A stretch of 64,000 nucleotides of DNA from JAATFS01 sp037145635 (GCA_037145635.1 JBBCXB010000001.1:1279484-1343483); one strand, 5' to 3'; positions 24,961 through 33,273 are shown, counted from the stretch's first letter. Notes: generated from the letters alone by a model not told the origin. Numbers and translations: made by a program.

Positions 24961-27198
24961 TCAGAATTCCTGCCAGTCGCCCTCGGCGGCGAGCGCGGGC
25001 CGCGGCGCGGCGCGGCGGGCCGGTGCGGCCGCCGCCACGGCAACGGGGCGAGGGCGGGCGGGGGGCCGGGCGGCCGTCTCGCGCACCGCGGCGGCACCTT
25101 CCTCGATGCGGAACACCGAGACCGCGACGGCCAGCTGCTGGGCCTGCTCTTCCATCGAGCGCGCGGCGGCGGTGGCTTCCTCGACCAGCGCGGCATTCTG
25201 CTGGGTGGCCTCGTCCATCTGGGTCACGGTCTGGTTGACCTGCTCGATGCCGGCCGACTGCTCCTGCGAGGCGGCCGAGATCTCGCCCATGATGTCGGTC
25301 ACGCGCTGCACCGAGGCCACGATCTCGCCCATGGTCCGGCCGGCGGCATGCACCAGCGCCGAGCCCTCGGCGACCTTGCCGACCGAATCGTCGATCAGGC
25401 CCTTGATCTCCTTGGCGGCGCCGGCCGAGCGCTGCGCCAGCGTGCGCACCTCGCTGGCGACCACGGCGAAACCGCGGCCCTGTTCGCCCGCACGTGCCGC
25501 CTCGACCGCGGCGTTGAGTGCCAGGATGTTGGTCTGGAACGCGATGCCGTCGATCACCGAGATGATCTCGGCGATCTGCTTCGACGAGGTCTCGATGCCG
25601 TTCATCGTCTCGACCACCTGGCTAACCACCTCGCCACCGCGCAAGGCGACGTCGGCCGCGCCGATCGCCAGCTGGTTGGCTTGGCGCGCATGCTCGGCGT
25701 TCTGCTTGACGGTGGAGGTCAGCTCCTCCATCGAGGCGGCGGTCTCCTGCAGGCTGGCGGCCTGTTGCTCGGTGCGGCGCGACAGGTCGCCGTTGCCGGT
25801 GGCGATCTCGCCGGCCGCACGGTTGATGCTGGCGGAGGACGCCTGGATGCCGCCGACGATGTCGGTCAGGTGCTGCGCGGTGGCGTGGGCATCGTCGCGC
25901 ATGGCCGCGAACACGCCGTGGAACTCGCCCTGCATGCGCACGGTCAGGTCGCCGGCGGCGATCGCATGCAGCAGCTGCGAGAACGCGGCCAGGTTGGTGT
26001 CGGCGGTGGCCATCATGGTGTTGAGGTTCTCGACCATGCCGCGGAACGCGTGCTGGAAGCGCTCGGCCTCGCCGCGGCGCCCGAAGTCGCCCACGCAGGC
26101 CGCGCCGGTGAGCGCCTGGATCTGCTGGTTGATCGCGGCCAGGTTCTGCTTGACGTCGTGCATGGTCTCGCTGATGGCGGCCTTCTCGCCGGGATAGCGG
26201 TCCATGTCCTCGGCCAGGTCGCCGACCGCATAGCGCTGCATCACCTCGACGATGCGGCGCTCGGTGCGCACGTGGCTGTCCACCAGCGCGTTGGTGTCCT
26301 GCACCATGCGGCCGTAGTCGCCGGGAAAGGCCTGGCTGTCCATGCGGTAGCTGAGCTGGCCCTGGTCGTGGCGCAGCGCCATCTCGCCCTGCGCGGCGAT
26401 GACGTCCCGCAGCCGCTGCTGCATGCGCTGCATGGCCCGCAGCAGCTGCCCGCATTCGTCGCGGCCGGCACCGGCGACGCTGCCGTCCAGGTCGCCGTCG
26501 CCGATGCGCTCGGCCAGGGTCAACGACTGCCGCAGCGGCCGCACCACGCTGCGGGTCAGCGCGATGGCGATCGCGATGCCGACCGCCAGCGCCAGCGCGG
26601 TCGATACCAGCATCAGCAGCGCGAAGCCGCGCGCGGCCTCGGCCGCGGTCTGCGCGGCCTGGCGGTTCTTGGCTTCCTGCAAATCGATGAAGGCGTTGAT
26701 GCGCGCCAGCCAGGCGATGAAGTCCGGGCGCGCCTGGGTGAGCAGCAGCTGGCGCGCGTCCTCGACCTGGCCGGCCTCGCGCAGCGTGCGCACCTGCGCG
26801 ATCAGCGGCAGGGTGCGCTGCTCGATCGCCTGGATGTCGCCCAGGATGGCCTTCTCCTGGGCGTCGGCGGTGTCCAGCAGCAGCGCGTCCAGCGGCTTGG
26901 CGGAGCGCGCGTAGTCGGCGGCCAGGGTATCGATCGCGCCGGAGGCCTGGGCGCGCGACGCCGGATCGTCCATCAGCACCACGTCGCGCAGGGCGATGGC
27001 GCGGTCGTGCACGCTGCCGCGGAAGTTGATCGCGTAGCGCTGCTTGACGCTGTTCACCTGGTTGATGGCGGTGAGGTTGCGGTCGATCAGGCGCACACGC
27101 TGGATGCCGACGGCGGTGAGCACCGCCATCATCGCGATGACGACGAGGAAGCCGAGCGCCAGGCGCGGGCCGATCCGGAGGTGGGAGAGGGCGTTCAT
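24961..27198 (-). CDS. Methyl-accepting chemotaxis protein 6 (four-helix-bundle sensor)
   Basis: A 745-residue receptor: TM1 (about 10-32), four-helix-bundle sensor (about 33-185) with the 4HB_MCP_1 pattern RAIALRDVVLMDD, TM2 (about 187-210), HAMP-like units (DGDLDGSV, VGDLAEDM, VGDFGRRG, AGDLTVRM), the shared signalling domain and a Pro/Arg/Ala-rich linker ending DWQEF. The ATG at 27198 is chosen because MNALSHLRIGPRLALGF is the family-like start; the frame is open further up without support. A 24-bp palindrome and a sigma-28-type site lie upstream. It differs from MCP7 mainly in the sensor. Confidence 0.93.
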   Translation of the reverse strand: MNALSHLRIGPRLALGFLVVIAMMAVLTAVGIQRVRLIDRNLTAINQVNSVKQRYAINFRGSVHDRAIALRDVVLMDDPASRAQASGAIDTLAADYARSAKPLDALLLDTADAQEKAILGDIQAIEQRTLPLIAQVRTLREAGQVEDARQLLLTQARPDFIAWLARINAFIDLQEAKNRQAAQTAAEAARGFALLMLVSTALALAVGIAIAIALTRSVVRPLRQSLTLAERIGDGDLDGSVAGAGRDECGQLLRAMQRMQQRLRDVIAAQGEMALRHDQGQLSYRMDSQAFPGDYGRMVQDTNALVDSHVRTERRIVEVMQRYAVGDLAEDMDRYPGEKAAISETMHDVKQNLAAINQQIQALTGAACVGDFGRRGEAERFQHAFRGMVENLNTMMATADTNLAAFSQLLHAIAAGDLTVRMQGEFHGVFAAMRDDAHATAQHLTDIVGGIQASSASINRAAGEIATGNGDLSRRTEQQAASLQETAASMEELTSTVKQNAEHARQANQLAIGAADVALRGGEVVSQVVETMNGIETSSKQIAEIISVIDGIAFQTNILALNAAVEAARAGEQGRGFAVVASEVRTLAQRSAGAAKEIKGLIDDSVGKVAEGSALVHAAGRTMGEIVASVQRVTDIMGEISAASQEQSAGIEQVNQTVTQMDEATQQNAALVEEATAAARSMEEQAQQLAVAVSVFRIEEGAAAVRETAARPPARPRPVAVAAAAPARRAAPRPALAAEGDWQEF

Positions 27199-27260
27199 GG
27201 GATGACCGGAATAGGAGCCGCGGGGGCGGCGGGCGGGGACACCGCGCGGCATGCGCGCGC

Positions 27261-27284
27261 GCGGACCGCATGCGGGCATGCGGT
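27261..27284. promoter_or_regulatory. Perfect 24-bp palindrome in the MCP6 leader
   Basis: GGACCGCATGC (27261-27271), two Gs, GCATGCGGTCC (27274-27284). It lies between the sigma-28-like promoter and the MCP6 start, so it would be transcribed as an 11-bp hairpin or act as a dimeric repressor site. Confidence 0.6.
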
Positions 27285-27369
27285 CCGGGCAGCGGGGCGG
27301 CACCGGGCGGATCGTTCGGCAGGACGGGACAGCGGGCGCGGCCCCCCGGGGTGGGGGACCGCTGATCCG

Positions 27370-27396
27370 ATAGCGGCGGCGGCGGCGCGAAGTTGA
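27370..27396 (-). promoter_or_regulatory. Sigma-28-type promoter of MCP6
   Basis: Minus strand TCAACTTC (27389-27396), 11 bases, GCCGCTAT (27370-27377). Moderate match with exact spacing, 172 bp before the MCP6 ATG. Confidence 0.48.
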
Positions 27397-27452
27397 GTCA
27401 CGCCGCCGCCTTGGCCGGGCAGGGCCGGGCGCCGGTCAGCCGGCGGTCGGGT

Positions 27453-29678
27453 TCAGAACTCCTCCCAGCTGGAATCGCCGGCCAGCGACGGCACCGCGCG
27501 CAGCACCGGCGGGGTGCGCGGCGCCGCAGCCGTGGCCGGCGACGCGGTCCTGGCGGTCGGGCGCCGGGCCGCCGCCGAGGCGGCGTGCTGGGTGCGGAAG
27601 ATCGAAACCGCATCGGCGAGCTCGCCGGCCTGCTCCTCCATCGAGCGCGCGGCGGCGGTGGCTTCCTCCACCAGCGCGGCGTTCTGCTGGGTGGCTTCGT
27701 CCATCTGGGTCACGGTGTGGTTGACCTGCTCGATGCCGGCCGACTGCTCCTGCGAGGCCGCGGAGATCTCGCCCATGATGTCGGTCACCCGCTGCACGCT
27801 GGTGACGATCTCGCCCATGGTCTGCCCGGCGGTGTGCACCAGCGCCGAACCCTCGGCGACCTTGCCGACCGAATCGTCGATCAGGCCCTTGATTTCCTTG
27901 GCGGCGCCGGCCGAGCGCTGCGCCAGCGTGCGCACCTCGGAGGCCACCACCGCGAAGCCGCGGCCCTGTTCGCCGGCACGCGCCGCCTCGACCGCGGCGT
28001 TGAGTGCCAGGATGTTGGTCTGGAACGCGATGCCGTCGATCACCGAGATGATCTCGGCGATCTTCTTCGAGGACGCCTCGATGCCGCTCATCGTGGTGAC
28101 GACCTGGCCGACCACCTCGCCGCCGCGCGAGGCGACGTCGGCGGCGCCGATGGCGAACTGGTTGGCCTGGCGGGCGTGTTCGGCGTTCTGCTTGACGGTG
28201 GAGGTCAGCTCCTCCATCGAGGCGGCGGTCTCCTGCAGGCTGGCGGCCTGCTGCTCGGTGCGGCGCGACAGGTCGTCGTTGCCGCTGGCGATCTCGCTGG
28301 CGGCGGTGTTGATCGAGCCGGAGGCATGCTGGATGCGGCCGACGATCTCGGTCAGGCGCTGCACGGTGGTGTTGGCATCGTCGCGCATGGTGGCGAAAAC
28401 GCCATGGAACTCGCCGTCCATGCGCGCGGTGAGGTCGCCGTCGGCGATGGCCTGGAGCAGACGCGAGAACGCGGCCAGGTTGGTGTCGGCGGTGGCCATC
28501 ATGGTGTTGAGGTTCTCGACCATGACCCTGAAGTCGTTGTCGAAGCGCTCCACGTCGCCGCGCAGCGAGAAGTCGCCGACGCTGGCGGCCTGCGCCAGTT
28601 GCTGGATCTGCGTGTTGATGGCGGTCAGGTTGCGCTTGGCTTCGCCCATGGTCTGGGTGAGCACCGCCTTCTCGCCGGGCAGCTCGTCCATGTCCACCGA
28701 CAGGTCGCCCACGCCGTAGCGCTGGGTGATCCCCAGCAGCCGCATCTTGACCGCGATGTGGGCGGCGACCAGGTCGTTGGTGTTGCGGACCATCGCGCCG
28801 TACTCGCCGGGGAAGGCATTCTGGTCGATGCGGTAGCTGATCCAGCCCAGCTCGTGCTGGCGTCCCATCTCGTTCTGCGCGTCGATGACCTCGCGGATGC
28901 GGGTGCGCATCGCCAGCATGTCGTCGATCAGCAGGCCCAGCTCGTCGCGGCCGCCACGCTCGACCTGGCTGTCGAGCTCGCCCTGGGCGACGGCGCGCGA
29001 CAGTGCGGTCGCCGCGCGCAACTGGCGGTTGATGCTGCGCGCCACCAGCCAGCCGGTGCCCAGCGCCAAGCCGAGGGTGGCCAGCAGCATGCCCACGATC
29101 AGCAGCTGGGTCCGCGCCAGCAGCGCGTGGGTGGTGGTCATCTCCTGGTCCAGCTGGCCGACGTTGCGCTCGTTGAGCGCGATCAGCTTCTCGAACAGGT
29201 CGCGGCGCAGCGGCCGCGACTCCTTGTCCGAGACGGTCTGCGCGGCCGCGGCGTCGTGCGCGCGCACGGCCTCGCCCATGCGCTGGCTGGCGGCCAGGTA
29301 GGCGGCCAGCGCGGTCGCAACGGTGTCGTACAGGCGACGCTCGGCCGGCTCCTGGATGGTGGCCTCGAACCGGGCCTGCTGGCGGGCGACCTCGTCGCGG
29401 GCCTTCTGGATGCGCGCGAAGTAGTCGGCGACCGCGTCCGGCTCGTCGATGCGCGACAGCTGCGCGAGCTCGTAGGTGCGGATTTCGCCGAGCTGCGCGC
29501 GAATCTCCGCCAGCGACTGCGTGGCCGGGATCCACTTGCCCTCGACGCGCTGGAACTCGGCCATCGACTGCGAGGTGCGGTCGTAGACGAACAGGCCCAG
29601 CAGCAGCGTCAGCAGGCTGACCACGGCGAACACCAGGGCCAGTTTGTAGACGATCCTCAGATCCGAAAACCATTTCAT
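27453..29678 (-). CDS. Methyl-accepting chemotaxis protein 7 (four-helix-bundle sensor)
   Basis: A 741-residue receptor: TM1 (about 11-30), four-helix-bundle sensor (about 35-190), TM2 (about 192-212), HAMP-like units (QGELDSQV, VGDLSVDM, VGDFSLRG, DGDLTARM), the shared signalling domain and a C-terminus SWEEF, the most diverged of the tether-like pentapeptides. The ATG at 29678 has GGAG 8 bases upstream, inside the context GCAGGAGCA that also precedes the orphan sensor gene. It follows that gene by 62 bp and shares its promoter. Confidence 0.93.
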   Translation of the reverse strand: MKWFSDLRIVYKLALVFAVVSLLTLLLGLFVYDRTSQSMAEFQRVEGKWIPATQSLAEIRAQLGEIRTYELAQLSRIDEPDAVADYFARIQKARDEVARQQARFEATIQEPAERRLYDTVATALAAYLAASQRMGEAVRAHDAAAAQTVSDKESRPLRRDLFEKLIALNERNVGQLDQEMTTTHALLARTQLLIVGMLLATLGLALGTGWLVARSINRQLRAATALSRAVAQGELDSQVERGGRDELGLLIDDMLAMRTRIREVIDAQNEMGRQHELGWISYRIDQNAFPGEYGAMVRNTNDLVAAHIAVKMRLLGITQRYGVGDLSVDMDELPGEKAVLTQTMGEAKRNLTAINTQIQQLAQAASVGDFSLRGDVERFDNDFRVMVENLNTMMATADTNLAAFSRLLQAIADGDLTARMDGEFHGVFATMRDDANTTVQRLTEIVGRIQHASGSINTAASEIASGNDDLSRRTEQQAASLQETAASMEELTSTVKQNAEHARQANQFAIGAADVASRGGEVVGQVVTTMSGIEASSKKIAEIISVIDGIAFQTNILALNAAVEAARAGEQGRGFAVVASEVRTLAQRSAGAAKEIKGLIDDSVGKVAEGSALVHTAGQTMGEIVTSVQRVTDIMGEISAASQEQSAGIEQVNHTVTQMDEATQQNAALVEEATAAARSMEEQAGELADAVSIFRTQHAASAAARRPTARTASPATAAAPRTPPVLRAVPSLAGDSSWEEF

Positions 29679-29740
29679 CGAAGTGCTCCTGCAGTGCCGG
29701 CGGCGGCCGGCGTTGCGCCGTTGGGAAGAGGGCCGGGGCG

Positions 29741-30286
29741 TCAGCCGGCGTCGGGGCCGGCCCGCTGGTCGATCCGGGCGATCAGCGCGCTGAGTTCGGT
29801 GAACAGCTCGCGCCGCTGCTGCAGCGCCTGGCGCGTGGACAGCGCCTTGGCCTGTGCCTTGTCGCCGGCGTGCGCAGCCTCGGCGATGCGGGCGTGCAGG
29901 TCCAGGTAGCTGTCCAGCCGGCTCTTGAGCGAACTGCGCAGCCGCGCCTCGTCGCCCTCCGGCGCGGTGGCCGCATAGTGGCTCCAGGCGCGGTCCAGGC
30001 GCTGGCGGGTGACGGCCAGGCGCTGGTCGTAGTCGGCGACCTCGGCGGCATCGCCGACGTGCACGATCTGGCCGAGCTCCAACGCGCGGAACTCGGCCAG
30101 GCTGGCACGCAGCTCGTGCAGCGCCAGCGACGGCGCGATGCGGCGCTGCTGCAGGTAATCGAGGCGGTCGCTGGTGCGGCCCAGCGGCCCCAGCACCAGC
30201 CAGCTCACCACCGCCAGCAGCGCGGCCAAGGTCAGCCCGGCCAGGGCCGTGCCCCGGTACGCACGAAAGGAGGTCGTCAGTTCCAT
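29741..30286 (-). CDS. Stand-alone receptor sensor domain (TM plus four-helix bundle, no signalling part)
   Basis: A 181-residue protein: one N-terminal membrane helix (about 12-34) followed by a four-helix-bundle receptor sensor (about 38-175). It shares the pattern ELRASLAEFRALELGQ...GDAAEVADY with the sensors of MCP4 and MCP7. It then simply stops (AGPDAG) where TM2, HAMP and the signalling domain should follow. GGAG lies 8-9 bases before the ATG. It has its own sigma-28-like promoter and precedes MCP7. It may be a decayed receptor, or a dedicated periplasmic partner forming mixed bundles with MCP7; the intact start signals and promoter favour expression. Confidence 0.85.
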   Translation of the reverse strand: MELTTSFRAYRGTALAGLTLAALLAVVSWLVLGPLGRTSDRLDYLQQRRIAPSLALHELRASLAEFRALELGQIVHVGDAAEVADYDQRLAVTRQRLDRAWSHYAATAPEGDEARLRSSLKSRLDSYLDLHARIAEAAHAGDKAQAKALSTRQALQQRRELFTELSALIARIDQRAGPDAG

Positions 30287-30344
30287 TGCCTGCTCCTGCA
30301 GAGTCCGAAGAATCCGGGACGCGTCGGCGCCCGGTCTTCCAGTG

Positions 30345-30372
30345 GTATCGGCGGGGCGGCGCGCGGACTTGA
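30345..30372 (-). promoter_or_regulatory. Sigma-28-type promoter of the orphan sensor and MCP7
   Basis: Minus strand TCAAGTCC (30365-30372), 12 bases, GCCGATAC (30345-30352). The same two boxes occur before motC with an 11-base spacer. It lies 59 bp before the ATG at 30286. Confidence 0.65.
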
Positions 30373-30496
30373 TGGCGAGGCGCGCGGCCTTTTTCTTAAC
30401 CTGTTCGGCTTCGTCAGCGGACGGAGCCGGAGCCGCCGCCGGTTTCTGCGCGTGGGCGCGCGGCGGCAGCGCGGGCCAGCGCCCGCGCCGCGGGAC

Positions 30497-32497
30497 TCAG
30501 GCCGCCTGCGGCACCCGCAGCGAGCGCACCAGGCCGCCGATGTCCACGATCAGCGCCACCCGGCCGTCGCCGAGGATGGTGGCGCCGGACACGCCGGCGA
30601 TGCGCCGGTAGTTGTTCTCGATGTTCTTGACCACGACCTGCTGCTGGCCGACCAGCTCGTCGACCTCCAGCGCGATCTTCTGGCCGTCGCCCTCGACCAC
30701 CACCACTAGCGGTTCGGCCGCGGCGGCGTCGCGCAGCCGGGGCGCCTCGTAGCCGTAGTAGTTGCTCAGCGAGAGGATCGGCAGGTATTCGCCGCGCACC
30801 CGCAGCACCCGGCCTTCGCCCCCCATGGTGCGGATGTCCTCGGCCTTGGGCTGCAGCGCCTCCAGCACGTAGGCCAGCGGCAGGATCAGGGTCTCGCCGG
30901 CGACCGACACGGTCATGCCGTCGAGGATGGCCAGGGTCAGCGGCAGCCGGATCAGCACGCGGGTGCCGTGGCCGGCATTGCTCTCCAGCTGCACTTCGCC
31001 GCCCAGCCCCTGGATGTTGCGGCGGACCACGTCCATGCCCACGCCGCGGCCGGACAGGTCGGTGACCGCGTCGGCGGTGGAGAAGCCGGGGGCAAAGATC
31101 AGGTCCCAGACCTGGGCGTCGGTCGGGTTGTCCGGCACCGCGATGCCGCGCTCGGCCGCCTTCTCCAGGATCTTGGCGCGGTTGAGGCCGCGGCCGTCGT
31201 CGCTGACCTCGATCACGATGTGACCGCCCTGGTGCGAGGCGGCCAGGGTGATGGTGCCGGTCTCGTCCTTGCCGGCGGCGCGACGCGCCTCGGGCAGTTC
31301 GAGGCCATGGTCGATGGAGTTGCGCACCAGGTGCACGAGCGGATCGGCGATCTTCTCGATCAGCCCCTTGTCCAGCTCGGTGCCTTCGCCGATGGTGCGC
31401 AGGCGCACCTGCTTGCCGAGGCGGCCGGACAGGTCGCGGACCAGCCGCGGAAAGCGGCGGAACACCGCGTCCACCGGCAGCATGCGCACGCCGATGACCG
31501 CTTCCTGCAGGTCGCGGGTGTTGCGCTCGAGCAGGTCCAGGCCGGCGAACAGGCGCTCGGCGTGGGCCGGGTCGAGGCCGCCGGAGACCTGCTTGAGCAT
31601 GGCCTGGGTGATGACCAGCTCGCCGACCAGGTTGATCAGGGCGTCGACCTTGTCGACGCTGACGCGGATCGAGGTCTCGGCTTCGTGGGCGTTGCCGGCG
31701 GCCGGCGCGGCCGCGGACGGTACCGCGGCGACGACGGGAGCCGCCGGTGCTGCGACCGCGGCGGGGGCGCTGGCCAGGCTCGCCGGCGGGGCTGGCACCG
31801 GCATCGGGCGGATGTCCAGCTCGCAGTCGTCCACGACCCAGGCGAAGGTATCCTCGATCTTGCTGCGCGGCACCTTGCCGATCAGGCCCAGGTCCCAGGC
31901 CAGGTAGGCTTCGAGCGGGTCGAGCTGCTCGAAGCCGGGCAGGCGCTCCAGGCGCGTGGCGATCTGCAGCGGGCCCAGGTGCTCCAGCTCGCGGATGATG
32001 CGCAGCGGATCGTTGCCGCTCATGAACAGCGACGGCGCCGGGGTGAAGCCGATGTGCCAGGCCTCGGGCTCTTCGTCCTGGGCCTTGGCGACGGCCGCGG
32101 CCGGCGCGGCGCCGGCCAGCACCGCGTTGAGCCGCGCGTGCACGGCCTGGACCGCGGCCGGGTCGGCGGGCTGGCCGTGCTCGGCCTCGCGCAGCAGGGC
32201 GCGCAGCACGTCGACCGAGCCGAGCATCGCATCGACCGCGCTGGGCTCGAGCGCGCGCTTGCCGGAGCGCAGCTCGTCGAGCAGCGTCTCCAGCACGTGG
32301 GTCAGCCCGGCGACCGCCTCGAAGCCGAAGGTCGCGGCGCCGCCCTTGATCGAGTGCGCGGCGCGGAACACCGAGTTGATGACCTCGGGATCGCGGTTGC
32401 CTTCTTCCAGCGACAGCAGGCCGGCCTCCATGGCATCCAGCCCTTCGCGGCTTTCCTCGAAGAACGTGGCGTGGAAACGTTGCAGGTCCATGCTCAT
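30497..32497 (-). CDS. cheA: CheA chemotaxis histidine kinase (second copy)
   Basis: A 666-residue CheA: HPt domain with phospho-accepting His48 (AAHSIKGGAATF), a middle domain (about 145-235, WHIGFTPAPSLF...DPLRIIREL) in the place of the CheY-binding P2, an Ala/Pro linker, dimerisation domain (about 275-335), ATPase domain with N box LVHLVRNSIDHGLE, G1 DDGRGLN and G2 GRGVGMDVV, and a CheW-like C-terminal domain. It is preceded by cheY and STAS genes and followed by receptors, so it belongs to the receptor-cluster pathway rather than the cheY-cheZ cluster. Both M1 and M3 are possible starts. Confidence 0.95.
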   Translation of the reverse strand: MSMDLQRFHATFFEESREGLDAMEAGLLSLEEGNRDPEVINSVFRAAHSIKGGAATFGFEAVAGLTHVLETLLDELRSGKRALEPSAVDAMLGSVDVLRALLREAEHGQPADPAAVQAVHARLNAVLAGAAPAAAVAKAQDEEPEAWHIGFTPAPSLFMSGNDPLRIIRELEHLGPLQIATRLERLPGFEQLDPLEAYLAWDLGLIGKVPRSKIEDTFAWVVDDCELDIRPMPVPAPPASLASAPAAVAAPAAPVVAAVPSAAAPAAGNAHEAETSIRVSVDKVDALINLVGELVITQAMLKQVSGGLDPAHAERLFAGLDLLERNTRDLQEAVIGVRMLPVDAVFRRFPRLVRDLSGRLGKQVRLRTIGEGTELDKGLIEKIADPLVHLVRNSIDHGLELPEARRAAGKDETGTITLAASHQGGHIVIEVSDDGRGLNRAKILEKAAERGIAVPDNPTDAQVWDLIFAPGFSTADAVTDLSGRGVGMDVVRRNIQGLGGEVQLESNAGHGTRVLIRLPLTLAILDGMTVSVAGETLILPLAYVLEALQPKAEDIRTMGGEGRVLRVRGEYLPILSLSNYYGYEAPRLRDAAAAEPLVVVVEGDGQKIALEVDELVGQQQVVVKNIENNYRRIAGVSGATILGDGRVALIVDIGGLVRSLRVPQAA

Positions 32498-32527
32498 GGC
32501 GCGGGGTCCGGATCAGGTGGGGGAGGG

Positions 32528-32551
32528 CCTTCTCCCGCGGGCGGGAGAAGG
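32528..32551. repeat. Palindromic repeat between cheY and cheA
   Basis: CCTTCTCCCGC, two Gs, GCGGGAGAAGG: a perfect 11-bp stem followed by GTGCCCGAAGGGCGG. This string type is a common dispersed repeat in GC-rich proteobacteria. Here it sits within the operon, in the 75 bp between the cheY stop and the cheA start, and could tune relative expression of the two. Confidence 0.7.
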
Positions 32552-32572
32552 TGCCCGAAGGGCGGGAAGGGC

Positions 32573-32938
32573 TTAGCCCAGGACTTTCTGGACGGTGGCG
32601 ATCAGCTGTTCGGGATTAAACGGCTTGACCAGCCAGCCGGTGGCACCGGCGGCCTTGCCTTCGGACTTCTTGTCCGCGGCCGACTCGGTGGTCAGCATCA
32701 GCATCGGCGTGAACTTGTAGTCCGGCAGCTGGCGCAGCTCGCGGATCAGCGAGATGCCGTCCATGTTGGGCATGTTCACGTCGGTCACCACCGCGTTGAA
32801 GCGCTGGCCCTTGGCGCGGCCCAGCGCGACCGCGCCGTCCTCGGCTTCTTCGACCGCGAAACCGGCCGAGGTGAGGGCGAAAGAGACCATCTGGCGCATC
32901 GACGCCGAATCGTCCACCACCAAGATACGTGCGCTCAT
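32573..32938 (-). CDS. cheY: CheY-type response regulator (paired with the second CheA)
   Basis: A 121-residue single receiver domain. Acidic pair Asp9/Asp10, phospho-acceptor Asp53 (VVTDVNMPNMDG), switch Thr in MLTTES and Lys in LVKPF are all present. It takes phosphate from CheA. Its closest look is to the PilG/CheY-like regulators that stand beside CheA-STAS units rather than to the cheZ-linked CheY. The ATG overlaps the STAS stop (ATGA, 32935-32938). No output domain is attached, so it acts by binding a target or as a phosphate sink. Confidence 0.93.
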   Translation of the reverse strand: MSARILVVDDSASMRQMVSFALTSAGFAVEEAEDGAVALGRAKGQRFNAVVTDVNMPNMDGISLIRELRQLPDYKFTPMLMLTTESAADKKSEGKAAGATGWLVKPFNPEQLIATVQKVLG

Positions 32939-33243
32939 GCGGCGTTCTCCACAGATTTCAGGTTGTCGTTGGAAGCGGTCAGGCCCAGTGCCTCGGAGAC
33001 TCCGAGCAGGCGTGCCGCATCCTTGAAGGTATCGTTGCAGCCATCGAATCCGGTCGCGCGGCCCGCCTGGCGGCGGGCATCGACGAACGCACACAGCAGC
33101 TGCACGCTGGCGGTGTGGATGCGGCGGACCTGGCCGGCATCGAGCAGCAACTCGCCTTCCTGCGCGAGGAAGGGTGCGAGTTTCTGCTTGAGGTCGGTGC
33201 TGGTCTCGATGCCGAGATCCTCACCCAGTGACACTGTGCTCAT
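32935..33243 (-). CDS. STAS-domain protein of the chemotaxis operon
   Basis: A 102-residue STAS domain (SpoIIAA/anti-sigma-factor-antagonist fold): LLLDAGQVRRIHTASVQLLCAFVDARRQAG (split here into strand and helix at about 43-72). The usual D-S-x-G phosphorylation loop reads H-T-A-S, so the expected Asp is His and the Ser is Thr, which weakens the case for classical serine phosphorylation. The ATG has CGGAG six bases upstream, and a strong sigma-28-like promoter lies 31 bp before it. It is the first gene of STAS-cheY-cheA. Role unknown; the position suggests a scaffold or switch for the CheA/CheY pair. Confidence 0.85.
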   Translation of the reverse strand: MSTVSLGEDLGIETSTDLKQKLAPFLAQEGELLLDAGQVRRIHTASVQLLCAFVDARRQAGRATGFDGCNDTFKDAARLLGVSEALGLTASNDNLKSVENAA

Positions 33244-33273
33244 CGGTGCTCCGAACGGATGGTTCCAAGCCAA

